NCBI GenBank assembly: GCA_020634935.1
Contig: JACKAT010000017.1
Coordinates: 37,227-101,226 of the forward strand
Length of the DNA stretch: 64,000 bases
From: Anaerolineales bacterium
GTDB taxonomy: Bacteria > Chloroflexota > Anaerolineae > 4572-78 > J111
Direction of reading: 5' to 3'
The translations under genes and the position numbers were made by a program. The notes under the pieces were generated by a model. It made no database searches, had not been told where the DNA came from, and was given only the letters and a program-made list of their open reading frames with translations. Of this stretch, positions 43,527-52,700 are shown piece after piece; the stretch's first letter is position 1, and each line of letters begins with the position of its first letter.

Positions 43527-43950
43527 TAAGTGGTCTCCTTTGAAGGATTAAACAAATGAGGTTGTCTACTCCAAATCAATCAGCAAACTCAGCAAGCTCT
43601 CGTTTCGTTCATTCTACAATATCCTGACACTCGGCTGATAGGACATGTTCATCAGATCGCTCAGTTGGCCCTTGCGCTCAGTTAAGTGGCTCAACACTAG
43701 CAAGTCAAATAACCTTTAATTCAAACTTCAGGCAGAAAAATTATAACATAGCGTGGTATAATGAAGAAATATTTAGAAGACTCCCCATATTTTGGCTGCC
43801 GACCTCAGAATAAAGTTTAGCAAAATTTTGCGATGCGAGTATCGGGAGTAAAATTAATAACGCACTAAAATGGGGCAAATTGATCGATTTCCGATTGTAG
43901 ATCCTGTCTTATGGGAACTGTGATCAAATATTTTAACAAGGGAGTTAAAA
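43527..43950. other. Divergent intergenic region upstream of terC
   Basis: This 424-base gap has no supportable gene. ATTATA (43740-43745) and TATAAT (43757-43762) could be divergent -10 elements, one for terC and one for the gene at 43951. I searched for the yybP-ykoY manganese riboswitch pattern in the terC leader by eye and did not find it. Confidence 0.4.
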
Positions 43951-44361
43951 ATGAAAGAAGCAAATTTAGATTTACGAATAACCTTAAAAGCCGATGAAAC
44001 GACCTTACGCCTCATTCGAGACAAACTGACCAGCGGCGATGACGAAGCTCTACAGTTAACCCACCAAATCTCAGACATGGTCAAACAGACACTGATAGCG
44101 GCAGGTCTGGCCGATAACTTAAATGTTGAGTTTAATTGTGGATATATCAGTTCATTTCAATCAGCCAGCGGTGGGTTGAGTTATGAAGAGTGGCAGAGCA
44201 CCGACATTCCGCCGGAGGATATGACCGAACCTCACTCCGCTAAAAAATATAGCTACGCAAGTGAGAAAATTCCATCCGGTGGCCTTGATGCTCAAGAATG
44301 GATGGATACCGAAACACCTCCTGAGGATTTAGAGGCGCCAGGCGCCATTGGCTCAGATTAA
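43951..44361 (+). CDS. Small protein with a duplicated acidic motif, unknown family
   Basis: I do not recognise this 136-residue product. Its first half (about 1-65) is mixed helix and strand: LDLRITLKADETTLRLIRDKL, then HQISDMVKQTLIAAGLADNLNVEFNCG. The second half has the same motif twice: SGGLSYEEWQSTDIPPEDM (about 73-91) and SGGLDAQEWMDTETPPEDL (about 109-127), with the shared pattern SGGL-x3-EW-x2-T-x2-PPED. There are no membrane segments and a single cysteine. A GGGAG ribosome site precedes the ATG. It stands alone, with wide gaps on both sides. The repeated tail might be a binding motif for a partner, but nothing in the context says which. Confidence 0.7.
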   Translation: MKEANLDLRITLKADETTLRLIRDKLTSGDDEALQLTHQISDMVKQTLIAAGLADNLNVEFNCGYISSFQSASGGLSYEEWQSTDIPPEDMTEPHSAKKYSYASEKIPSGGLDAQEWMDTETPPEDLEAPGAIGSD

Positions 44362-44827
44362 AAATTACTGTTTCTAAGGAGTCCAACAGTCTCGGTTGAG
44401 ACGACAGCGAGAATGAAAATTTATTGGAGCGACAAAGCAAGCTTTGTCATCCACGTTGGGGTCAAAGTAAACTTTGACGCTCCAGATCGCTATTTTCAGA
44501 GGAGGAATGCATTCTCAAATGTATGACTCCTTGACATTCCAAAGGCTGGCTCGTAACCGATCATGACCAGTCTCATCGTTTCAGCTTTCCGCTTTTTTTC
44601 GATCACCACTCGATCTCTGCCTAAATCTCCCCCTGTCGGAAATATTGTTACAGCCAAGAACAAACCTATAACGATGACCAACTCATCACCAAAACAGCGA
44701 CAAGAGTACCATTGCTAACAATGCCTTAATATGAGAGCATGATTTGGTGGTATATGCCCCATACCTATCCATCTACTAGAGCAATTAAGTTTCGATTTTC
44801 AGATTATTCAGACAGAGGAGACCCATC
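44362..44827. other. Intergenic region before galT
   Basis: This 466-base gap has no supportable gene. It contains a three-stem hairpin element (44426-44485, listed separately), and the ribosome site GAGGAG before galT. Short open frames here have no ribosome site or recognisable product. Confidence 0.55.
44426..44485. repeat. Three-stem (cruciform-like) repeat element
   Basis: TGGAGCG (44426-44432) and CGCTCCA (44479-44485) close a structure holding two hairpins with matching design: GACAAAGC-AA-GCTTTGTC (44432-44449) and GTCAAAGT-AA-ACTTTGAC (44462-44479). The first 11 bases, TGGAGCGACAA, recur at 13821-13831, so this is probably a dispersed small repeat. Confidence 0.65.
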
Positions 44828-45868
44828 ATGACATTCAACCCAGCCGATCATTCTCATCGCCGCTACAATCCGCTCACCGGCGAGTGGATTGTGGTCGCGC
44901 CGCACCGTACCAAGCGTCCGTGGCAAGGCCAGATAGAAAAGCCACCCCAAGATACGCGCCCACCGTATGATCCAAAATGTTATCTCTGCCCCGGTAACAA
45001 GCGCTCAGAAGGCGCACATAATCCTACCTACCAAAGCACCTTTGTTTTCCAAAATGATTTTTCATCGCTGTTAGCGGATACCCCGGCAGGCGAAATTTCA
45101 CCCCATCCCTTGCTGAGAGCTAAAAGTGAGCAAGGTGTTTGCCGGGTCATCTGCTTTTCCCCCCGCCATGATCTAACGCTGCCGGAAATGCCGGTGAGTG
45201 CCATCCGGCAGGTGGTCGATGTCTGGGCTGGTCAGATTGCTGAGCTGGGGCAAATCTATCGTTGGGTCCAGATTTTTGAAAATAAGGGGGCTATAATGGG
45301 CTGCTCGAATCCCCATCCTCACGGGCAAGTCTGGGGCCAACAGTCGCTGCCGAATGAGCCTAAAAAGGAGGACATGCAGCAACAAGCCTATTTTGAAAAA
45401 CATGGCACACCGCTGCTGCTTGATTATGCTCAGATCGAGCTCGAGCAGTCGGAGCGGGTGATTGTCAAAAATGAGCATTGGTTAGCAGTGGTACCGTATT
45501 GGGCTATGTGGCCTTTTGAAACCATACTTTTACCCCAGCGTCACGTGCTGCGCTTAACCGATCTCACAGATTTTGAACGAGATGCCTTGGCGGAAATCCT
45601 AAAGCGTCTTCTATCCAAATATGATAACCTTTTCGAGGCTTCTTTCCCTTATTCAATGGGCTGGCACGGCGCGCCCACCGATTCAGAGGATTATCCTTAC
45701 TGGCAGCTCCATGCCCATTTTTATCCGCCGTTGCTGCGGTCAGCCACTGTGAAAAAATTTATGGTAGGTTATGAAATGCTGGGTGAACCTCAACGGGATT
45801 TGACCCCGGAACAAGCGGCTATCCGGTTACAAGATCTGCCGGATAAACATTATAAAGAGGCCAATTAA
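44828..45868 (+). CDS. galT: Galactose-1-phosphate uridylyltransferase
   Basis: GalT exchanges UMP between UDP-glucose and galactose-1-phosphate in the Leloir pathway. The 346-residue product has the HIT-related catalytic motif in NPHPHGQVWG near 159-168. The zinc-binding region is CYLCPGNKRSEGAHNPTY near 51-68, and WIVVAPHRTKRPWQG near 20 is typical. The C-terminal PYSMGWHGAP and WQLHAHFYPPLLRS blocks are present. Length is normal for bacterial enzymes. The ATG follows GAGGAG. No other gal genes are adjacent. Confidence 0.94.
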   Translation: MTFNPADHSHRRYNPLTGEWIVVAPHRTKRPWQGQIEKPPQDTRPPYDPKCYLCPGNKRSEGAHNPTYQSTFVFQNDFSSLLADTPAGEISPHPLLRAKSEQGVCRVICFSPRHDLTLPEMPVSAIRQVVDVWAGQIAELGQIYRWVQIFENKGAIMGCSNPHPHGQVWGQQSLPNEPKKEDMQQQAYFEKHGTPLLLDYAQIELEQSERVIVKNEHWLAVVPYWAMWPFETILLPQRHVLRLTDLTDFERDALAEILKRLLSKYDNLFEASFPYSMGWHGAPTDSEDYPYWQLHAHFYPPLLRSATVKKFMVGYEMLGEPQRDLTPEQAAIRLQDLPDKHYKEAN

Positions 45869-46173
45869 ATCCAATATTTGAATAAAACCCAACGACCTAT
45901 ATAATTTTATAAAAACAATTACGCCTCTTTCTTTACTTGTATTAATGCGTCAGTCAGTCCGATAATTTTTCTGTTACTTTAACAATAGAACTTCAGATCC
46001 GAATATAAACAGCCCTAACGCTGGCTGTTTAGTCCTGTAACCATCAGGCGTAAGTAGCTGAGTAATTTGCAGTTGCTGCTTTATTAGTGGGGCTGTCTAA
46101 TGAAACGGCTAAAACTCTACTACCCCAGGCTTATTTCTGCCTGACCTACTGGGATCTTTAAAGGACGCATCTT
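45869..46173. other. Intergenic region upstream of the hybrid sensor kinase
   Basis: This 305-base gap shows no gene. It has a perfect hairpin AAACAGCC...GGCTGTTT (46007-46030) and CAGGC/GCCTG paired segments near 46127-46142 close to the start codon. I could not match it to a known riboswitch. Confidence 0.4.
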
Positions 46174-49068
46174 ATGCCCAATGCTCGTCTAATCATTGCT
46201 GATGATGGCATTAGTTCGGAAAATGTAAAGCAAAACCTGGAACAGTTAGGATATCAAGTGCTCGCCTGTGTCACATCCGGGCCAGAAGTTATTAAGCTGG
46301 CCGATGACTTACGACCGGATGCCATTTTGCTGAACATAGCGTTAGATCAAGCCGATCCAGAAACCGCAGAAATAATCCTAAGCCAATTTGCTATTCCTGT
46401 CATCTACTTAACGACTCAGCTCGATGAGACAACGCTGCACCGTCTTACCCACACAACGGCGACCGGCTGCCTTCTTACCTCATCTCCCATTCAACAATTT
46501 CAATTGACGATAGAACTGGCCCTACAACGCCACCAAAAAGGACCCCGATCAAAAAAACCCCATCCCACAGCTCACCAACAAATGGCGGTGGACTCACCAC
46601 AGCGAAATAACGAACTGATGTTACTCAAACGGGCCAGCCAGGTATTTATTTCCACCCATGATTTGGATCAGGTACTGACAAGTGTACTGCAAGATGTGCA
46701 ACAGGAACTAAATGTGGTGGCCTGTTCGGCCTGGCTGCTTGATCCGGAAAAAAATGAAGTGATCTGCCGCCAGGTTACCGACCCTCAAAGCGATATGGTT
46801 CGAGGCTGGCGCTTACCTGTTGGCGAAGGGTTGGTGGGCCGGGTAGCTCAAACCGGGCAAACCATCATTGCCGCCGATGTCCAAACAGACGCCCGCCATT
46901 ACAAAGGGGTTGATCAGCAAACAGGGTTAAATCTCCGTTCTATCCTCAGTGTTCCCCTACGTATCAAAGATAAAATCATTGGCGTGATTCAAATTGTTGA
47001 CGAAACAGTCAATCGTTTTGATCGAACCCATCAAGAATTAGTTGAGTCGTTGGCGGCTACGGCCGCTGTGGCCATCGAAAATGCTCGACTCTATGAAGAG
47101 ACCAATACACTGCGACTTTTTAATGAAAATATCGTTAATAGTATTGAAGAAGGCATTTTAATTTTAGATGCACAACATCGAATTTCCTTTATCAACCCCA
47201 AAGGTTTGCAAATTCTTGGGTATGATCATGATGAACTCATTAGCCAGAATATTTTGGCGCTGATTCATCCTGATTATACCCATAAAGTTTCTTCAGAATT
47301 AACCCAGTCCTCCAGGAACAGCTCCACTAAATATGAGACTGTTATCAATACCAAAGACGGCGAAACTGTCCCTATTATATTTAGCGCCCGAGCATTATTC
47401 GAGGGCAACAACTTTTTAGGCATTCTAGCTGTATTTATTGATATTTCCCGTCGCAAGAAAACCGACGAACTGCTGCGCAAACTCTCCCGAGCCATCGAGC
47501 AAACCGCCGATCACATGATCATTACCAACAGCGCCGGGCTTATAGAGTATGTCAACCCTGCCTTTACTCGACTGACCGGTTTTACCGGCACTGACGTTAT
47601 TGGCAAAACACCTCGCATTCTAAAATCAGAGCAGCACAGCCCGGAATTTTACCAACGAATGTGGACAACAATTAGCACGGGACAAGTATTTAGGGATATT
47701 GTCATCAATAGAAAGAAAAATGGGACATTATTTTACGATGAACAAACCATTACCCCCATCAAAGATACCGAGGGGCGTATTACCCATTTTATTTCGACCG
47801 GTAAGGACATTACCGAGCGGCGTTTAGCTGAAGAAACCCTCAAACAAGCCATCGAAGTGCTGCGTCGGCGAAACCGCGAATTAGATGCCCTCAACCGAGC
47901 CGGTCGCAAATTAAGTTCCAGTTTAGATGTTGATGAAGTATTACAAACGGTTTTAAAAGAGACACAACATTTACTTGGGGCCGTAGCTAGCTCCATCTGG
48001 TTGGTCGATCCTAAAACATCAAAAAATAAAAACGGCTTGGGCGAACTGGTTTGCCGGCAAGCTATCGGCCCGCATCGTGAAACGGTTCAGGGCTGGCGTT
48101 TGGCTCCGGGTGAAGGCATTGCCGGTTGGGTAGCCCAAACCGGCGAGAGCCTAATTGTACCGGACCTGGCGGCGGATCAGCGCCACTTTAAGGGTGTTGA
48201 TCAACGTATCGGCTTAGATCTGCGCTCCCTAATTAGCGTTCCGCTCAAACGGGTTAGTTACGGTGTCATTGGCGTCCTTCATGTATTAGACGAACAAGTT
48301 AATCGTTTTAATATCACCGATTTGGTGTTAGTCGAGTCGCTCGCCGTCACGGCGACGGTGGCGATCGAGAATGCGCAACTTTTTGCCCAGGTTCAGCAAG
48401 ACGCCAAAACTAAAACCGTATTGCTCGATGAAATAAACCATCGGGTCAAAAATAACCTGTCGGCCATTATCGGGCTGCTCTTCGCCGAGCAGAGCCGCGC
48501 CCAAGTTGATGACCACGCTTTGTATCAAGCTATTATCAAAGAATTAATTAACCGGGTGCAAAGCCTGGCCACCGTCCACAGCCTGCTGTCGGATGCCGAG
48601 TGGGCCCCGCTTGCTCTGGATAAGCTGGCTGAACAGATTATACATTCGGCTCTCCACGCGTTAACGCTTTACCAAAATGTCGCTGTTAAAATTTCGCCTT
48701 CACCGGTACAGGTTACACCCGCCCAGGCCCATTATTTAGCAATGGTCTTAAATGAATTGACCACCAACGCCATTAAGCATGGATTCTCGAAAACGACCGG
48801 ATTACCTCAGATAATGGTCAATATTCGACTGGTAGCCGGCCTGAAACAGAACATTATTGAATTTGAATTCCGAGATAATGGCCCCGGCTATCCAGAGGAA
48901 ATCTTGCAGGGGCGTCAGGAAGCCCTTAGTGTGGGGTTTGATCTAATCCGAAACATTATTAGGCGCAGCTTACGCGGGAGTTTATCGCTATATAACGATC
49001 AAGGGGCAATCGCCGTTATTCAATTTGAACCTTTAACACCTGGTAAACCCGCTCTTCGAGAAAAATAA
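46174..49068 (+). CDS. Sensor histidine kinase, pseudo-receiver/GAF/PAS/PAS/GAF/HisKA_2
   Basis: The 964-residue soluble kinase starts with a receiver-like domain (1-120) in which the phosphorylated aspartate is replaced by asparagine (N54 in DAILLNIAL), so it cannot take phosphate. Then come GAF (about 155-305), PAS (about 315-435), PAS with a PAC tail (about 437-560, VIGKTPRILKSEQHSPEFYQRMW), a second GAF (about 575-735), a HisKA_2-type dimerisation helix with the histidine in DEINHRVKNNLSAI (about 754) and an HATPase domain (NELTTNAIKHGF, about 865). The two GAF domains are clearly duplicated (WRLPVGEGLVGRVAQTGQ and WRLAPGEGIAGWVAQTGE). The response regulator begins three bases later. The ligand is unknown. 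Confidence 0.9.
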   Translation: MPNARLIIADDGISSENVKQNLEQLGYQVLACVTSGPEVIKLADDLRPDAILLNIALDQADPETAEIILSQFAIPVIYLTTQLDETTLHRLTHTTATGCLLTSSPIQQFQLTIELALQRHQKGPRSKKPHPTAHQQMAVDSPQRNNELMLLKRASQVFISTHDLDQVLTSVLQDVQQELNVVACSAWLLDPEKNEVICRQVTDPQSDMVRGWRLPVGEGLVGRVAQTGQTIIAADVQTDARHYKGVDQQTGLNLRSILSVPLRIKDKIIGVIQIVDETVNRFDRTHQELVESLAATAAVAIENARLYEETNTLRLFNENIVNSIEEGILILDAQHRISFINPKGLQILGYDHDELISQNILALIHPDYTHKVSSELTQSSRNSSTKYETVINTKDGETVPIIFSARALFEGNNFLGILAVFIDISRRKKTDELLRKLSRAIEQTADHMIITNSAGLIEYVNPAFTRLTGFTGTDVIGKTPRILKSEQHSPEFYQRMWTTISTGQVFRDIVINRKKNGTLFYDEQTITPIKDTEGRITHFISTGKDITERRLAEETLKQAIEVLRRRNRELDALNRAGRKLSSSLDVDEVLQTVLKETQHLLGAVASSIWLVDPKTSKNKNGLGELVCRQAIGPHRETVQGWRLAPGEGIAGWVAQTGESLIVPDLAADQRHFKGVDQRIGLDLRSLISVPLKRVSYGVIGVLHVLDEQVNRFNITDLVLVESLAVTATVAIENAQLFAQVQQDAKTKTVLLDEINHRVKNNLSAIIGLLFAEQSRAQVDDHALYQAIIKELINRVQSLATVHSLLSDAEWAPLALDKLAEQIIHSALHALTLYQNVAVKISPSPVQVTPAQAHYLAMVLNELTTNAIKHGFSKTTGLPQIMVNIRLVAGLKQNIIEFEFRDNGPGYPEEILQGRQEALSVGFDLIRNIIRRSLRGSLSLYNDQGAIAVIQFEPLTPGKPALREK

Positions 49069-49071
49069 CCT

Positions 49072-49707
49072 ATGAAAAATCAAAGCTATATTGGTGTTTT
49101 GATTGCAGAAGATGATTACTTAGTGAGCAAGATGATCCGGGGCAAGCTGGAACAGACCGGCTATATCATCGTTGGGGAGGCTGCTGACGGCCGCCAAGCG
49201 GTTGATCTGACGCGCACAGTACAGCCGGATGTCGTTTTGATGGATATTGAAATGCCTCATCTGAACGGTATTGAAGCCGCTGAAGTAATTCAGCAGCACT
49301 GTCCTACGCCTGTCGTGATTTTAACCGCTTATGATACGCCAGAATTGATCCTCAGAGCCAGCGAAGCCGGTGTCGGCGCTTATCTGCGAAAACCACCCCA
49401 TACCAAAGACCTACAAATCGCCATTACGGTAGCGATGGCTCGCTTTGGAGATTTAATGGAATTGGACCGCCTGAACGACGCCCTGGAGCTTCGTAATACA
49501 GAGCTGCAAGCCGCCCTGGACCAGATCAAAACATTAAAGGGGTTACTCCCTATTTGCGCCCAATGTAAAAAAATTCGCGATGATGAGGGCTATTGGCACG
49601 AAGTTGAAGTGTATATTAGAGAGCATTCCAATGCCGACTTCAGCCACGGTATCTGCCCCTCTTGCTTGAGAACCCTATATCCCGATTTCTATTCGGAAAA
49701 TAGTTAA
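49072..49707 (+). CDS. Response regulator with cysteine-rich C-terminal domain
   Basis: The 211-residue protein has a complete receiver domain (about 5-122): the acidic pair in AEDDYL, the phosphorylated aspartate in VVLMDIEMP (about 59), the threonine in VILTAYD and the lysine in YLRKPPH. A coiled-coil linker (about 128-158) leads to a C-terminal motif with two CxxC pairs, ICAQCKKIRDDEGYW and ICPSCLRTLYP, about 40 residues apart, which may bind zinc. There is no DNA-binding helix-turn-helix, so output is likely a protein interaction. This tail recurs in many bacterial response regulators paired with HisKA_2 kinases. It is coupled to the upstream kinase by a three-base gap. Confidence 0.9.
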   Translation: MKNQSYIGVLIAEDDYLVSKMIRGKLEQTGYIIVGEAADGRQAVDLTRTVQPDVVLMDIEMPHLNGIEAAEVIQQHCPTPVVILTAYDTPELILRASEAGVGAYLRKPPHTKDLQIAITVAMARFGDLMELDRLNDALELRNTELQAALDQIKTLKGLLPICAQCKKIRDDEGYWHEVEVYIREHSNADFSHGICPSCLRTLYPDFYSENS

Positions 49708-49720
49708 CCGGTCACATTGG

Positions 49721-52700
49721 CTAACTGATTTCACCGGCCACCACAGCCGCCGTAGTTAAGGGTAAAACCGCAATCTGAGGCATTAATTCGTAAAATCTAA
49801 GCTGAGCCAAATTATGCAGAAACAAGCCGTTCAAATATTCCTGCCAGTGGTTGGTCGCCCGCAGATAGGGTTGAGCCAGTTGGCGGATGGCCAGAATAAG
49901 CTCGGCTGCTTTAACTAACTCTGGCTTAGCAATGGCCAATGTCTGGTGATTGAGCGTTTGCCGTAATAAGGCGACTTCAAAATTGATGTACTCTGCCAGA
50001 CTAAAAGAATCAGCCCATAACTTTGGAGTCCCATTCCGCTCTGGCTTATCACCATTCTGCAAAATGGTTCGTCGAGCTTTACCCAGCACAAACAGCCGCA
50101 GGATTGTTTCCAACCTGATAAAATCGAACAGCACATGCCCTTCACGCACATGATCAAAATCAATGAGCCAGGCCCGGCCGGCGTCGTCGATCAGAATATT
50201 GCCGGGATGCAGGTCACCGTGGATAATGGCCCGCCGGCCATCGAGCTGTTTGTTGAGCAGACGCGGATAAATGGCCAGCGGATCAGGCAGAGTTAGACCC
50301 ATTTCGGATATGTAGATCGTGCCATCAGGTCGGCGAGAAAACGCCTGAAAGGTGTCGACAATTCGATCCCCCGCCTGCGCCAGCATATCATCGCGGCGAG
50401 CTTTAATTATTCCCAAAATACTGACCTGGTCGCCTTCTTGCAGGTCAGACTGCGGAAAATCGGTTTCCGCTCGAATCCAAATTTTGGGGCCATCCTTAGT
50501 GCTGGTTAGTTTGATCTCATCCGGCATCACCTGGGTCACTTTTAGACCGAGGATAGCAATCGGCTCACCGATTTCCAGTTGATGACTCGCATTCAAAATG
50601 ACCTCAGTGTTGACCAGCCGGTGCGTGGCCTGATTATAACTTTGATGGGGCAATACAGTGGCTTTGGTCAACCGGATATGAGCCGGTAAATGCTGGTCAT
50701 ACTCTTCCGCAAAATTGGTCAGCAAAGGTTCGCTTTGGCCGTACCAGCGATCATCCAGCGGTTCCATTAGCCGGGCCAATACCTGATTGAGCTCGCGAAC
50801 GGAATGGCCGGCATAATAATCCTCTAAATCTTGCACCGTCCCAAACGGCCGATCCCCGGCAAAGCCATAACTCAATCCCCCTAACTTGCCTAACTCCACC
50901 GGTCCACGTTCCAAATTGACGGCAGTGGCCGGGAGACGTCCTTTAACAAACTGCCGGTAGCGGTTGTACTCACGCCGCAGCATCGTTGCCGGGCCAATTT
51001 TTATAACTTCACGGGCCAACCCGCGACCGTGATCATCTATCGGTTGGGCTAGGATCACTTCGGTGCCGCTCAGGCCGCCTTGAAACTTCTGGTCAATATG
51101 GACCCGGGTGATATTCGCCTGATTACTTTCCGTATACAGCTGCTTGATAATCATACTGTGAAGATCGGAAAGCAAAATACCACCGCTCAACTTGATATCA
51201 AAAGGGGTCCGGTTTAGCACTTGGCGCAAGTCGCGCACCAATTGTGAGGCGCTGGCCGGGCGTTTAGTGGGGTCCTTAGCCAGGGCTTGGAGCAAAATAT
51301 CGCTGGCCAGTTCCGGTAAATCAGGCACAAAATGGACAGGCGGGATTGGCGGATGTTCCAGATGGGCCCGCGGCAGTTGTGTGGCTGTAAACGGCGGGCG
51401 GCCGGTGATCATTTCATACAGAACGCAGCCAAAAGAATAAATATCGGCCCGATGGTCAACCAGTTCGCCGTCACCGCGCACTTGCTCCGGGGCCATGTAA
51501 TCCATTGTCCCGATCAATCGGCCCGTTTGGGTTAATCCCGGCTGGTCCAACAGCCGGACCAGACCAAAGTCAGACAGAAAAACGCCGCCATCGTTACCCA
51601 GCATAATATTGGCCGGCTTAATATCCCGATGAATCATTTGGCGCAGGTGAGCGTAATCCAGGGCATCAGCCACTCGCGCCGCAATCCGGATTACCTCGTC
51701 CCAGCTTAATGTTCGCTCAGTGGCCCTTAAGTCGTAAAGATACTCCTTAAGATTTTGCCCCTCGATAAACTCCATCACCATATAAGGCCGGCTGTTTTTG
51801 ATATCGAAATCATAAATTTGCAAAATATGGGGATGGCGCAAAACGGCAATAGTCCGGGCTTCTAATTTGAAGCGCGCGTGAATTTCTTCGTTATCGGAGG
51901 TAATGGTGGTACTCAACCGTTTAATTGCCACCGGCCGCCCCAACTGTGGATCAAACCCCCGGTAGATATCCGCCAGATTAGCTTTGCCGATCATCTTTTC
52001 GACAATATACCTACCCAAATTTTGCTCGACTTCTTTACCAGGCAAGACCGAAGAGTCTCGCCCTGTTGGCAATGGTTCAAGTAATTCGGGCTTTTTAATA
52101 ATGATGGGACGTTTGATAATCTGTTCGACCAAATGTTTGAAAGCCTCTTTTTGCGGCGGCGACAGAAAATTAATATACGGCTTCCACACCGAAAGAACCT
52201 GCTGCCCTCTACCCACCACATTTTTGTGCAGAACCCGTCGACAAAAAATAGGGGAAAATAAAAGATGTTTATCGGCCACGCAGCAAACCAGTCCTCGTCT
52301 GATCAGGCGCGTAAGGTCATGATCGTACCGTTCCAGCAAAGCCCGCAGCCCGATGGCCACCTGTTGGTCAAGCTGGCTTAGCGACAACCAAGTGACAATC
52401 ATCTGTTCTTGTTCGCCGCAGCAATCAAGCACGTCGGCAAAGTAGGCTTCTGTTTCGCGCTCCAAATCGGCCTCAATTTGAGTAATCGTACTTTCCTCAA
52501 TAACCTGGCTACTTCTGGCGCGCAGCATTAGCGATCCGGTAAGCTGCACCAAGTACGGATGATTGCCAGCCAAACGGCGCAAATTATCTCGCTCGGTGGC
52601 TGAAAAATCAACGTCGTATTGCTCTAAAAGTTCATTAACCTCGGCGTGGCTGAAGGGAAAAAGCGACACTGCTGAAAAAACGTTATCGAACGAAGAGCCG

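Noticed and set aside
43527..43760. yybP-ykoY manganese riboswitch upstream of terC
   Set aside because: The gene family often carries one, but the conserved loop and stem sequence was not found in the leader.
45869..46173. Cyclic-di-GMP or other riboswitch before the hybrid kinase
   Set aside because: Small hairpins exist but none of the conserved core sequences matched.
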